A DNA stretch of 59,918 nt. Origin: an uncultured Lachnospiraceae bacterium (GTDB lineage: Bacteria > Bacillota > Clostridia > Lachnospirales > Lachnospiraceae). How positions within the stretch are numbered: the stretch's first letter is position 1; each line of letters starts with the position of its first letter. The notes below the pieces were generated by a model that made no database searches, was not told where the DNA came from, and worked only from the letters and a program-made list of their open reading frames with translations. A program made the position numbers and the translations under genes. Of the stretch, positions 43,871 to 51,508 are shown in pieces. The stretch is from positions 1 to 59,918 of the forward strand of contig CATLGV010000024.1 in the NCBI GenBank assembly GCA_949948735.1, read 5' to 3'.

Positions 43871-44875
43871 TTATCCCATCCAAAACTTGGGCACATACAA
43901 ATCCTCATACAGCGCAATCGCAAACCGGTCCGTCATAGAGCTTATGTAATCACAGACAACCTTCTCCCGCGGTTCCCCCCGGAACCCCAGCTCCACAAAG
44001 AACTTCGGCAGCTGATCCGTGTGGTTCATATAATGTTCATACAATGTTTTTACCAGAGTAACAGCCTTATTCTCCTCACACTTGGCGATAGGATTACTGT
44101 ATACCTTATCGTACATAAACCGGCGCAGGCTCTGCATCGCAAGCTCCACCTCCGGCGACATCCGCACGTCATCCGTTCCCCTGCTGTATGTCACAATATC
44201 GTGAATAAAAGCATTCAGACGTTCCCGCGGCGTATATCCGATTACCTCTCCAATCTCCCGCGGAACATCCTTCAGTCTCAATATTCCCGCACGCACCGCA
44301 TCATCCATATCGTGATAGGTATACGCGATCTTGTCCGAGAAGCGGACCACCTTTCCCTCCAGCGTCTCCGGCATGCTGGAGGTCTGATGATTTCGAATAC
44401 CGTCCTTGACCTCCCAGGTAAGGTTCAGCCCTTCGCCGTCCTTCTCAATCAGCTCTGCCGTGCGAACACTCTGCTCATTATGCTTGAAGCCGTACGGACA
44501 CACATCATTTAACGCCCGTTCCCCAGCATGTCCAAAGGGCGTGTGCCCCAGATCATGTCCGAGCGCAATCGCCTCCACCAGCTCTTCGTTGAGCTGAAGC
44601 GCTCTCGCTATCGTTCTGGCGTTCTGCGAGACCTCCAGCGTATGCGTAAGCCTTGTCCGATAATGATCCCCCTCCGGGGAAAGAAAGACCTGCGTCTTAT
44701 CCTTCAGTCGCCGGAAGGATTTGGAATGCAGGATGCGATCCCGGTCCCGTTGAAAAACCGGGCGAATATCACACTGCTCCTCCTCCCGCTCCCTGCCCCT
44801 TGAATTCCTGCTAAGCGTTGCGTACCGGCTCAAATACTCCGTTTCCCACTGCTCTAAATCTTCACGAATTGTCAT
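43871..44875 (-). CDS. dgt: Deoxyguanosinetriphosphate triphosphohydrolase-like HD protein
   Basis: 334 residues from the ATG at 44875 (AGAGGAG four bases before). HD metal motif: 'RTRLTHTLEVSQNARTIA' near 65, 'AIALGHDLGHTPFGHAGE' near 95 with the HD pair. Short dGTPase-like form typical of Firmicutes; hydrolyses dNTPs to nucleoside and triphosphate. First gene of dgt-dnaG-rpoD. Confidence 0.94.
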   Translation of the reverse strand: MTIREDLEQWETEYLSRYATLSRNSRGREREEEQCDIRPVFQRDRDRILHSKSFRRLKDKTQVFLSPEGDHYRTRLTHTLEVSQNARTIARALQLNEELVEAIALGHDLGHTPFGHAGERALNDVCPYGFKHNEQSVRTAELIEKDGEGLNLTWEVKDGIRNHQTSSMPETLEGKVVRFSDKIAYTYHDMDDAVRAGILRLKDVPREIGEVIGYTPRERLNAFIHDIVTYSRGTDDVRMSPEVELAMQSLRRFMYDKVYSNPIAKCEENKAVTLVKTLYEHYMNHTDQLPKFFVELGFRGEPREKVVCDYISSMTDRFAIALYEDLYVPKFWMG

Positions 44876-44963
44876 AGCTCTCCTCTTTCTCCATACAGCA
44901 CCCAATCCCCTATTTATAATATTCCGTGCCTGCGGGTAAATTCCTTTTTATTTTTGAAGTTTT

Positions 44964-45539
44964 TTATAATTTCCCAACGCGCTGTGCTTCCACAGGCTCC
45001 TGATTGTCCTCAACGCCGCACTCCAGCTGGCAGTCATAAGGCTCCTTTTCGACATGGCTCTGCTGATACTCCTGCGCCTCCACACAACCCATGCTTTTAT
45101 AAAATGCCTGGCTTTCTACGGCCGAATGCGCGGAGATATACAGCCTGTCGGCGCCCTGCCCGCGCGCCCATTCCTTTGCCGCTGTAAACAGCGTCTTCCC
45201 GATGCCTCTCCCGCGCATATCCTCCGAAACGTGAATGCTGGATAAATCCGCATACCGCCGCGCGCTGCCAAACAAGCCCGCTTCAACGGAGACAAAGCCC
45301 TTCAGCGCCTCTCCGCAAAAGGCTGCCCGCACCATCCCGCCGGTATGCACGGTGTTTCTCAGGCAGGAAACCAGGAGCTGATACTCCTCCTCCGTCCAGT
45401 CATCAATAAACGGATCCTCCCGTATCACCCATTCTCCCGCTTCCCGCCGCCAGCATTTTGTAACCACCTGCCGCCGGATAAAGCTGTCAAAAAGCGCTCT
45501 GCTAATCTCCTGCTCCCGTAAATCCCTGTATAAAATCAT
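44964..45539 (-). CDS. GNAT family N-acetyltransferase
   Basis: 191 residues. N-terminal variable region to about 90, then the acetyl-CoA loop 'DLSSIHVSEDMRGRGIGKTL' and 'SQAFYKSMGCVEAQEY'-type C-terminus. The last part ('QLECGVEDNQEPVEAQRVGK') is an uncommon tail. Substrate unknown. It is separated from dgt by 88 bases and from the tRNA-Leu gene by its promoter. Confidence 0.88.
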   Translation of the reverse strand: MILYRDLREQEISRALFDSFIRRQVVTKCWRREAGEWVIREDPFIDDWTEEEYQLLVSCLRNTVHTGGMVRAAFCGEALKGFVSVEAGLFGSARRYADLSSIHVSEDMRGRGIGKTLFTAAKEWARGQGADRLYISAHSAVESQAFYKSMGCVEAQEYQQSHVEKEPYDCQLECGVEDNQEPVEAQRVGKL

Positions 45540-45595
45540 ATGCTCCCTCTCCTTAAATTCCTGCTTGTATCAGTTCAAATTTTACCAAAAAATGA

Positions 45596-45624
45596 TTGAC
45601 ACTTCCATACAAAAGTGATAATAT
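45596..45624 (+). promoter_or_regulatory. Promoter of tRNA-Leu
   Basis: TTGACA (45596-45601) and TAATAT (45619-45624) with a 17-base spacer, 49 bases before the tRNA. Confidence 0.85.
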
Positions 45625-45673
45625 ATTTCTTGCAGTGGCAAACGGGAAGCTACTTTTCCGTATGTAGCTACAT

Positions 45674-45757
45674 GCGGAAGTGCTGGAATTGGCAGACAGG
45701 CAAGACTAAGGATCTTGTGTTGGTAACAACGTGTGGGTTCAAGTCCCATCTTCCGCA
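45674..45757 (+). tRNA. tRNA-Leu, anticodon AAG
   Basis: 84 nt, class II with a variable arm. Acceptor GCGGAAG pairs with CTTCCGC, with discriminator A at 45757. Anticodon stem CAAGA/TCTTG holds loop CTAAGGA, so the anticodon is AAG. T arm GTGGGTTCAAGTCCCAT. CCA is not encoded. The last 20 bases are repeated exactly at 47070-47089, which marks it as an integration site. Confidence 0.95.
45738..45757 (+). repeat. attL-like copy: 3' end of tRNA-Leu
   Basis: TTCAAGTCCCATCTTCCGCA, the T-arm and acceptor end of tRNA-Leu, occurs again without any tRNA body at 47070-47089 in the same direction. This is the pattern left by tyrosine-recombinase integration into a tRNA 3' end. Confidence 0.75.
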
Positions 45758-45759
45758 TT

Positions 45760-45799
45760 AAAAAAGGAAACCTTGAGGTGAATGAGGTTTCCTTTTTTA
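45760..45799 (+). terminator. Terminator just after tRNA-Leu
   Basis: AAAAAAGGAAACC and GGTTTCCTTTTTT pair over 13 bp around a 13-base loop. It can end the tRNA transcript and, from the other side, the toxin gene. Confidence 0.85.
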
Positions 45800-45817
45800 A
45801 TGCATATCTATAATCGA

Positions 45818-46099
45818 CTATTCATCAAATAAATCCGCATGTGTGCCTGTGTCAATCAATGTCAATGTTAATATATCATCTTCTATCAAATATATTAATA
45901 ACCAATCTGGCTGAATATGACATTCTCGATACCCTTTATAGTTTCCACTAAGAGCATGGTCTCTATTTTTTGGTTCCAAAGGAATTTTGTGTAGTAATCG
46001 TTCTACAATATCCTCCAATAAAGAAATATTTAATCCCCGCTTTTTAGCAATCTTCAATCCTCTTTTAAATTTTCCGGTAAGGATTAACTCGTATTTCAT
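45818..46099 (-). CDS. yafQ: YafQ/RelE-family mRNA interferase toxin
   Basis: 93 residues. 'GKFKRGLKIAKKRGLNISLL' near 8, 'KNRDHALSGNYKGYRECHIQ', 'PDWLLIYLIEDDILTLTLI' and 'TGTHADLFDE' follow the YafQ family, which cuts mRNA at the ribosome. Its start overlaps the antitoxin stop by four bases. AT-rich compared with flanking genes, and inside the tRNA-Leu bounded segment, so probably acquired. Confidence 0.92.
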   Translation of the reverse strand: MKYELILTGKFKRGLKIAKKRGLNISLLEDIVERLLHKIPLEPKNRDHALSGNYKGYRECHIQPDWLLIYLIEDDILTLTLIDTGTHADLFDE

Positions 46100-46368
46100 A
46101 AATCAATGTCCTCCAGCGCCTCCGCAAAACTGCCGTATCTCTTTGTTTTAGGATCTCTACTGATTTGTTTTGCTTCTTCCATAGCCTCTATCACCTCCTG
46201 CTTATATTTAGGAAGTTCCACACTGAAAGGAAGTCCGCCGCGCATAATCGCCTGTCTCAAAAACATATTTACAGCACTGGACATGTCAATTCCAAGTTGA
46301 TTAAACAATTCTACTGCTTGTTTTTTCACATCTTCTTCTATTCTTATTTGTGTTTGCACAGTTGCCAT
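46096..46368 (-). CDS. dinJ: DinJ/RelB-family antitoxin
   Basis: 90 residues. N-terminal ribbon-helix-helix ('TQIRIEEDVKKQAVELFNQL', 'GIDMSSAVNMFLRQAI') binds DNA; the C-terminal tail wraps the toxin. First gene of the pair, so it should autoregulate. AAGGTGAAC precedes the ATG at 46368. Confidence 0.92.
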   Translation of the reverse strand: MATVQTQIRIEEDVKKQAVELFNQLGIDMSSAVNMFLRQAIMRGGLPFSVELPKYKQEVIEAMEEAKQISRDPKTKRYGSFAEALEDIDL

Positions 46369-46419
46369 AAGTTCACCTTCTTTCTTTTATGATTATTGTA
46401 TATCATTTCGTTTACATTG

Positions 46420-46876
46420 TCAATCGATCATTTCATTAACATATCGTTCCCGTACTTGCGGCAATTTTTCTTTTATGAAAGAAGCATAAGAGCATTTCGG
46501 GATTTCTATCATATGCTTTTCCTCTAAATATTCGACACAGCATGAATACCACCTAAGGGAACCAATAATACCCTCAATTGACAAAGGCACACATGCCTCA
46601 AAGTGGGATAATTTCGGCATTTTCTTCGTTATCCTCAATCGGCGTACGTCCAGTACGCAGAATGAAAGTAACGATGCAGGACACAATAATTTACTCTGTC
46701 CTGACCATGTGTGCCCTTGTCAATTGAGGGTAGGGCCTTTCTAGCGCATTGCATAAATAGAAGGCGGCAACCACATCGATTGTAGTCATATATACATACG
46801 GTCGGTCATGGTCAGCCTGATTTGGTCTTAAAACTTTAATATTTGCAATATTGCTTCCATGATACAGTACCATCAT
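46420..46876 (-). pseudogene. DUF3990-like gene broken by a MITE and an internal deletion
   Basis: The N-terminus from 46876 reads 'MVLYHGSNIANIKVLRPNQA' and 'RPYVYMTTIDVVAAFYLCNA', the start of the DUF3990 (ADP-ribosyltransferase-like) family. It runs into the element at 46730 just after 'ALERP'. Beyond the element, 'YYWFP' restores the expected continuation for a few codons, then a stop. The family's middle is missing, and a C-terminal piece follows ('IEIPKCSYASFIKEKLPQVR'). So there are two lesions: the insertion and a deletion or decay. These genes often lie beside small partner genes; here it lies upstream of the toxin-antitoxin pair. Confidence 0.72.
46571..46730. mobile_element. 160-bp MITE with 25-bp terminal inverted repeats and TA target duplication
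   Basis: Left end 46571-46595 and right end 46706-46730 are inverted repeats matching at 24 of 25 positions (outer 20 bases on one side CCCTCAATTGACAAGGGCAC). TA lies directly outside both ends (46569-46570, 46731-46732). The interior of about 110 bases has no coding capacity and can fold further (GCGTAC...GTACGC). Removing element plus one TA rejoins the host gene as '...ERPYYWFP'. TA duplications point to an IS630/Tc1-mariner-type transposase acting in trans; none is in the window. Confidence 0.85.
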
Positions 46877-47069
46877 AATACCCCCAAGCTTCTGCTTATC
46901 TTATTGCATCATTTTACCATATGTGGAAATACTGCACCATATAAAACAGTTTTTACATTTATGTTGCTCCTCAATGCGGCAGCGGAACTTTTAGTTACAC
47001 TTTGGTTACACTACGAAGATGATGTGTCAGAAAGCCCCTTTCTATCAATATTTTTAAAAGTAACAATAC

Positions 47070-47089
47070 TTCAAGTCCCATCTTCCGCA
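47070..47089 (+). repeat. attR-like copy of the tRNA-Leu 3' end
   Basis: Exact 20-base direct repeat of 45738-45757. The bases before it bear no tRNA resemblance. It is followed 13 bases later by a strong terminator that was probably the tRNA's own before integration. Confidence 0.75.
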
Positions 47090-47102
47090 GTGGTTAAACT
47101 AT

Positions 47103-47140
47103 GGGAAGCTTGATAAATCAAGCTTCCCGCTTTTTATTTT
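47103..47140 (+). terminator. Terminator, probably the original tRNA-Leu terminator
   Basis: GGGAAGCTTGA and TCAAGCTTCCC form a perfect 11-bp stem with a short loop, followed by GCTTTTTATTTTT. Confidence 0.85.
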
Positions 47141-47297
47141 TGCTCCTTTTTATTGAATCTCAAATCGCTTATAAAGATGCTTCCTGCAATTTCTTTCCTG
47201 TATTTTCAAATATTCCCATAAACTTCTTCTTTAGGCCCGGCACAATCATCTATTTCCTGTAAGGCAGCTGTAGATGGGCGAACCTCCTATATATTCT

Positions 47298-47316
47298 TAC
47301 CCTCAATTGACAAGAG
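47298..47316 (+). repeat. Solitary MITE-end motif (left orientation)
   Basis: TA plus CCCTCAATTGACAAGAG; 15 of the 16 bases CCCTCAATTGACAAGG-like agree with the MITE end. It lies 16 bases outside the stop of the 47332-47694 gene. A degraded right-hand end is at 49203-49221. Confidence 0.55.
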
Positions 47317-47331
47317 CTGCTAAGCCGGAAG

Positions 47332-47694
47332 TTATCTGTCCGTCCAACCGTCAAATCTCTCCGATATTTGAGAATCATATAGCGGACAGCCAAAGTCAAT
47401 TAAAATGTCCATCAAAGAGTTCATATCACTCTCCTGCATACCATAACAGTCAAACCTTACAACCTGAGAAGTGACAAAAATTTCAAAAGAGCCCTTCCCT
47501 TCTTTCTCATACTGGTGCTTACTCAGCTTCGTCCAATCCGAAAAAGCATCAGAAATTTTTTTGAGTATTTCTTCTATTGGAAGGCTTTCCAATATTTCTA
47601 CTGTCTCACCGTCACAGCATGCTAACTCATAGATCTTCTGATTATCGTGAGCGGCTCCCTCTTTGTATTTCCAAAAATTCAAATCATAACTCAT
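47332..47694 (-). CDS. Small acidic protein of unknown function, immunity-protein-like
   Basis: 120 residues, opening 'MSYDLNFWKYKEGAAHDNQK'. Alternating helices and strands ('LPIEEILKKISDAFSDWTKL', 'SFEIFVTSQVVRFDCYGM') and acidic overall. Small stand-alone proteins of this look in accessory regions are often immunity proteins of polymorphic toxin systems, but no toxin is adjacent and I do not recognise the family. Confidence 0.7.
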   Translation of the reverse strand: MSYDLNFWKYKEGAAHDNQKIYELACCDGETVEILESLPIEEILKKISDAFSDWTKLSKHQYEKEGKGSFEIFVTSQVVRFDCYGMQESDMNSLMDILIDFGCPLYDSQISERFDGWTDR

Positions 47695-47803
47695 AATAAC
47701 AGCCTCCTGCCTTAATATCTTATTTCACTTTATATTGAGCAAGCGCACAATACAAAATCTTTTTCTTCTCAAACATTATAAATCATGCCAAACTTACGTC
47801 AAA

Positions 47804-48847
47804 CTAAATTAAGAAATTTTCAAGTAAAATCAGAATGGAAGTAATTATACTAACTATATTTAATGCAAAAGTACTGAATGCAGCCACTAGCTCACCTTTA
47901 CTGACAGCTATTCTATCCCCTCGAACCTCCTGAATCTTTTTTGTTAATTCATACATCTCAGACTCATTCTTTTTTCCACACGCTTCATCATATTCCTTCT
48001 GCAAAATATCAATCGAACGCCGCTTCCATTTTTCCAAGATTTTATGCAGATAGTACTTGACCCTAAATGTAATTATTATAAAGCTCAACAAGCCAAAGCA
48101 TCCCATATATAAGCTTATAAAAAAGAACTTAGGCAGATTATCTCCTAATCCTACGCGTTTATGAGCAAATAGAAATACAAAATCTATATATGCAAATATA
48201 CACAAAAAGGAATCTGCAAGAAAAAAGAGATAGGTGATATTCGCCACTTTTTTCAGCCTTAAAAATCCGTTTGTAGTAGACGGCAAATATATATTGCATT
48301 TTAAATCCTCTATTTTAGAAACATTTTTTATAAAAAATGTAAAAACCATACAAATATAATAACTGGAAAAGTTTAAAACCATAAGCACGAACACCAGACA
48401 TAAATATATATTACCCATGCCGCCATCCGGTATTATTTCCAAATAATCCACATAATACATGAATACAAATCCAAACCCAATCCAGCTTAATAAAAACACT
48501 ATTTTTACTCCGGAGGATTTAACTCCGTATTCCAAATTGAACTGGTTAATCCATTGAATAAATTTATCATACAAAGCATTATATTCTTTATTATAGTTAA
48601 AAGCATTTTTTAAGTCATATATTTCTTTAATATAATTTGGCACAACAAAAAACCATATATATATTGTCAAAACAAGAGCAAAAGGAGAAACTATATATTT
48701 AAGCATCGTAATGTACTCATACTGTTGAAAACAATGCCCACTTACGATATATGATGCTAAACCAAACCCCGGCAGCAAAAAATAAACATAGTAAAGCAGA
48801 CTCTTCTTATTTTTTACTACATTTTTTATATGCACCATTATTTCCAT
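47804..48847 (-). CDS. AT-rich multi-spanning membrane protein of unknown function
   Basis: 347 residues with about seven membrane helices (roughly 14-36, 46-72, 113-138, 145-174, 200-228, 237-262, 320-345). A charged helical stretch at 265-315 ('KWKRRSIDILQKEYDEACGK') should be cytoplasmic. Base composition is far more AT-rich than the core genes, so it is probably horizontally acquired. It lies between two MITE-end motifs (47298 and 49221). No function is indicated. Confidence 0.72.
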   Translation of the reverse strand: MEIMVHIKNVVKNKKSLLYYVYFLLPGFGLASYIVSGHCFQQYEYITMLKYIVSPFALVLTIYIWFFVVPNYIKEIYDLKNAFNYNKEYNALYDKFIQWINQFNLEYGVKSSGVKIVFLLSWIGFGFVFMYYVDYLEIIPDGGMGNIYLCLVFVLMVLNFSSYYICMVFTFFIKNVSKIEDLKCNIYLPSTTNGFLRLKKVANITYLFFLADSFLCIFAYIDFVFLFAHKRVGLGDNLPKFFFISLYMGCFGLLSFIIITFRVKYYLHKILEKWKRRSIDILQKEYDEACGKKNESEMYELTKKIQEVRGDRIAVSKGELVAAFSTFALNIVSIITSILILLENFLI

Positions 48848-48893
48848 GTGTTTTTCTCATCTCCTTGTGCATTGCTCATTTCTTTAATTGTAC

Positions 48894-48984
48894 ATGTCTT
48901 TCGACATTATACCATAATTGCTAGCGCAATTACGGTATCCTGATGCCCATTCGGGCTGGTATAATGTCTTTCGACATTATACCA
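48894..48984 (+). repeat. 21-base direct repeats 70 bases apart
   Basis: ATGTCTTTCGACATTATACC plus A occurs at 48894-48914 and 48964-48984. Each copy contains its own small hairpin (ATGTC/GACAT). Between them lies ATTG-CTAGCG-CAAT. They lie just upstream of the 347-residue membrane-protein gene and could be regulator or recombinase sites. Confidence 0.6.
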
Positions 48985-49074
48985 CAATCATAATCCAATT
49001 TCTATATACTGTCGAAAAATACGGAAAATAAGGTCGTTCAGATATATCTGAGGTGTCCTTAAAGTGCCGCATAC

Positions 49075-49202
49075 TTATTCTAAAACCATTTTACCGCTAT
49101 CCCGCAGTTCCCTGAATACAGGCAATATCTTCTCAATATACCGAAATACGCTATCTGCCCTGTTATTCCCCATTATAAAATATTCCGCCGCTTGAGACGT
49201 TG
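49075..49202 (-). pseudogene. C-terminal fragment of an unidentified gene
   Basis: The minus-strand frame reads 'PTSQAAEYFIMGNNRADSVF' and then 'RYIEKILPVFRELRDSGKMV' to a stop at 49075. This has good protein character but is cut off exactly at the MITE-end motif 49203-49221. No start with a Shine-Dalgarno is seen; the Met at 49173 would give only 32 residues. It looks like the tail of a gene truncated at an element boundary. Confidence 0.4.
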
Positions 49203-49221
49203 GGCCCTTGTGAGTTGAGGG
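49203..49221 (-). repeat. Degraded MITE-end motif (right orientation)
   Basis: GGCCCTTGTGAGTTGAGGG agrees with the MITE right end (TGCCCTTGTCAATTGAGGG) at 16 of 19 positions. It faces the motif at 47298. Confidence 0.45.
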
Positions 49222-49461
49222 TTACGATTCCGGATAAAATATACATCATATCACTGTCCCTGATAGTTTAAAAAAAGAATAATACGGCTATTCTTCTATC
49301 ATGTTCTGAAGCTTCAAGCCCTGACTTTCTTAAAAATATAAATCTTTTGAAAAACACTGTCGTTCTCGTCCCGACATTAAACGGCCTGTAAACAGCTTCA
49401 TAAGCGCGAAATACTTACTGTTACACGCATTGACAATATCATTCGCTGTTTTCTGCAACAG

Positions 49462-49479
49462 TACCCTCAAATTGGCAAT
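49462..49479 (+). repeat. MITE-end variant, left orientation
   Basis: TA plus CCCTCAAATTGGCAAT. The inner bases TTGGCAAT differ from the main MITE but match the inverted copy at 53981-53995 (ATTGCCAATTGAGGG) apart from one extra A. Confidence 0.45.
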
Positions 49480-49593
49480 CCATCAGAAACCCACCTTTTC
49501 TACTTAATATCCATTATTACATGGTGCTGACACAATGTCTCATATAACTAAGAAAAAATTGGGCAAACATTCTATTCGCATACAAATTATGCT

Positions 49594-50475
49594 CTATTGA
49601 AATAATAGTGTTTTATTTTTGGTGTCTAAAACCGCCCCTCTGCCAACAGGAAAAATTGCATGATTGGAGCCATGACCAAAATCGTCACAATAAGCCACAG
49701 GAATGCTGTATTTTTTACCAAACCGCTCCAGTACTTCAAACAACAATGGCGAAATATCATCTGAATAGTGACCAAACAACAAACCTGTTACTTGTTCCAT
49801 CAACCGGCTTTGTCCAATACAGGTTAAGAACATGCTGACATCTTGAACGGATTGAAATTTATCCAATTCTTCAATAAATAATATATAATTCCTGTCTGTT
49901 CGATATGGAAAGAATCTGTTTCCCAGAGTCAAAACAAAATTAAGTAAATATCCGCCAACAAGACTTCCTTCGCAGCATCCCCCTGTTATAGTGTACCAAT
50001 CACTATTACTGATATAATCTGTTACAGCTCCGTCAACCAAATGCGAAACAAATTGTTTTCTGTCGTATTCGTTGATATGATCAAATAATCCCGGTGTCTG
50101 CCCATAGTATGTCGTTATGCCGGTGTTAGCATATATAGCATTCAGTATAGATGTTCCATCGCTATAACTCAAAAAAAGCTTCGGCGTTTCTTTTATTCTA
50201 TTATAATCAATATACGGAAGTAAATCCACACTTCCATAACCCCCGCCAAAGAATACCATCCTTACGTTCTCGTCATATATCATCTCGTTCAAATCATCAA
50301 CACGCTCTTCTACACTTGCGGTATATTTGTAAGTGTCTTTATAAATATTTTTGCCGAATTTGACGTGAAAGCCCAATTCTTCAATGCCTTTTGCGTACTT
50401 TTCATAATCACTTTGATTTGCTACCCAACTTGGTGATATTATCCCAATGGTATCGCCATGTTTTAACAAATTCAT
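49594..50475 (-). CDS. S66-family serine peptidase (LD-carboxypeptidase / MccF-like)
   Basis: 293 residues from the ATG at 50475 (AGAGGAG six bases before). 'GDTIGIISPSWVANQSDYEK' at the start, nucleophile elbow 'LFLSYSDGTSILNAIY' near 108, catalytic Glu in 'ILFIEELDKFQSVQDV' near 205 and His in 'YCDDFGHGSNHAIFPVG' near 275. S66 enzymes cut LD-tetrapeptides in peptidoglycan recycling or inactivate microcin C-like peptides. It has no signal peptide, so it is cytoplasmic, and stands alone, so an MccF-like self-protection role is as likely as recycling. Confidence 0.9.
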   Translation of the reverse strand: MNLLKHGDTIGIISPSWVANQSDYEKYAKGIEELGFHVKFGKNIYKDTYKYTASVEERVDDLNEMIYDENVRMVFFGGGYGSVDLLPYIDYNRIKETPKLFLSYSDGTSILNAIYANTGITTYYGQTPGLFDHINEYDRKQFVSHLVDGAVTDYISNSDWYTITGGCCEGSLVGGYLLNFVLTLGNRFFPYRTDRNYILFIEELDKFQSVQDVSMFLTCIGQSRLMEQVTGLLFGHYSDDISPLLFEVLERFGKKYSIPVAYCDDFGHGSNHAIFPVGRGAVLDTKNKTLLFQ

Positions 50476-50581
50476 ATGCTTCTCCTCTCGCAACATTCTT
50501 GGCTTCAATCTGTAAGTGATAATTTTAATCCCCCCAATTCGGGGGGATTAAATTATTCCAAAATGCGTTTGTATGATACAG

Positions 50582-51181
50582 CTATTCTTTGATGTCCGCC
50601 ATATTTTTCATAGGCTCTCCCCATTTTCCGAGATATCTTCCATCAATGGAAGAATAGGTCTCGTCTCCCGGGGCCATTACCGGAGCAGCCTGCATCAATC
50701 TTTCTGTAAAGGGAATCGTTGTATCCAGCAATCGTTCATCCTGGGTCACATTACGGATTAAACAGAGAAAAATATCGGATCCGTCTCCCATAGGGATTTC
50801 TTTTTTCACTTCCAGTTCAAAGCTGACAGGGCTTTCTGCAATGGTTGGCACATCTAACACGTGTCCCCACTCTACAGCAGGCAGGCGCTTCATCTTATCA
50901 GGTGTGGTTCTGCCACAGATACAGCCATAATAATCTGCCAAAGGCAGCAGCTGTTCAGATACGAGGTTCGCTGAAAATACACCATTTTTGCGTATCAAAT
51001 CCTTGGTCTGCTTTTCCTCACCTATACAGGCCATTACCCCGAGTCCCTCTGAAGAACGATAATATCCAAACCAACAGAAAAGACCAAAATGGGGCTGCCC
51101 ATCCTCCTGTTTTGTGCCGTAAAGAAATAACGCTTGCGGACAGTAATCATTACCAATCTTCGTTTTTACCTTTGCCATCAT
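50582..51181 (-). CDS. Flavin reductase family protein (FMN-binding split barrel)
   Basis: About 199 residues from the ATG at 51181 (GGAAAGG upstream). 'VKTKIGNDYCPQALFLYGT' and 'GVMACIGEEKQTKDLIRKN', 'VFSANLVSEQLLPLADYYG' match the flavin-reductase-like split barrel, binding FMN/FAD and NAD(P)H. The frame stays open to 51496; residues just upstream ('EIKELEQYLDRIVSNLERAE') look like a genuine amphipathic helix, so the protein could start near 51312. It lies beside the CMD-like pseudogene and the aldo-keto reductase, a redox cluster. Confidence 0.82.
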   Translation of the reverse strand: MMAKVKTKIGNDYCPQALFLYGTKQEDGQPHFGLFCWFGYYRSSEGLGVMACIGEEKQTKDLIRKNGVFSANLVSEQLLPLADYYGCICGRTTPDKMKRLPAVEWGHVLDVPTIAESPVSFELEVKKEIPMGDGSDIFLCLIRNVTQDERLLDTTIPFTERLMQAAPVMAPGDETYSSIDGRYLGKWGEPMKNMADIKE

Positions 51182-51416
51182 GTACATCCTTTCCTTTTTT
51201 AATGCTTGTTCCGCTCGCTCCAAGTTGGAAACAATACGGTCAAGATACTGTTCTAATTCCTTGATTTCTACCTTTTCAAAATCCTTAAAAATCAAGCTGT
51301 GATGTTGTATCATTTCCAGTGATATCACACCTTTCCTTGCTCCACCGCTCCGCAAGGATAGAAGCGGCAGCTTTGCTGTACAGCATAAAAAAGGACGTCT
51401 CCTTTTCATAGTTTTA

Positions 51417-51445
51417 ATAGTACTATATAGAACTTTTTCTGTCAA
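51417..51445 (-). promoter_or_regulatory. Promoter upstream of the flavin reductase gene
   Basis: TTGACA and TACTAT on the minus strand are 17 bases apart. The -10 lies within the palindrome ATAGTACTAT. The expected start point near 51409 leaves about 230 bases before the flavin reductase ATG at 51181. Confidence 0.65.
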
Positions 51446-51508
51446 GGTGCTAAATTTAATAAAGGGCAATCCTAAGACCGCCCATTCTCTACACATATAT
51501 CAACGCAT

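Larger units (their letters stand above)
46877..47331. other. No gene seen; holds the distal att-like copy, a terminator and a MITE-end motif
   Basis: AT-rich DNA without a credible reading frame. It contains the 20-base tRNA-Leu end at 47070-47089, the terminator at 47103-47140 and the motif at 47298-47316. Confidence 0.6.
48848..49593. other. No intact gene; repeats and a gene fragment
   Basis: About 750 bases of AT-rich DNA. It contains a 20-base direct repeat (48894, 48964), a C-terminal gene fragment (49075-49202), and two MITE-end motifs (49203-49221, 49462-49479). No other reading frame is convincing. Confidence 0.6.

Noticed and set aside
47070..47089. A second tRNA-Leu gene at this site
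   Set aside because: Only the last 20 bases match; upstream sequence has no D arm, anticodon arm or acceptor 5' strand.
46859..47113. 84-codon plus-strand frame running over the attR-like repeat
   Set aside because: No Shine-Dalgarno, and it reads through the tRNA end copy; it looks like chance in AT-rich DNA.
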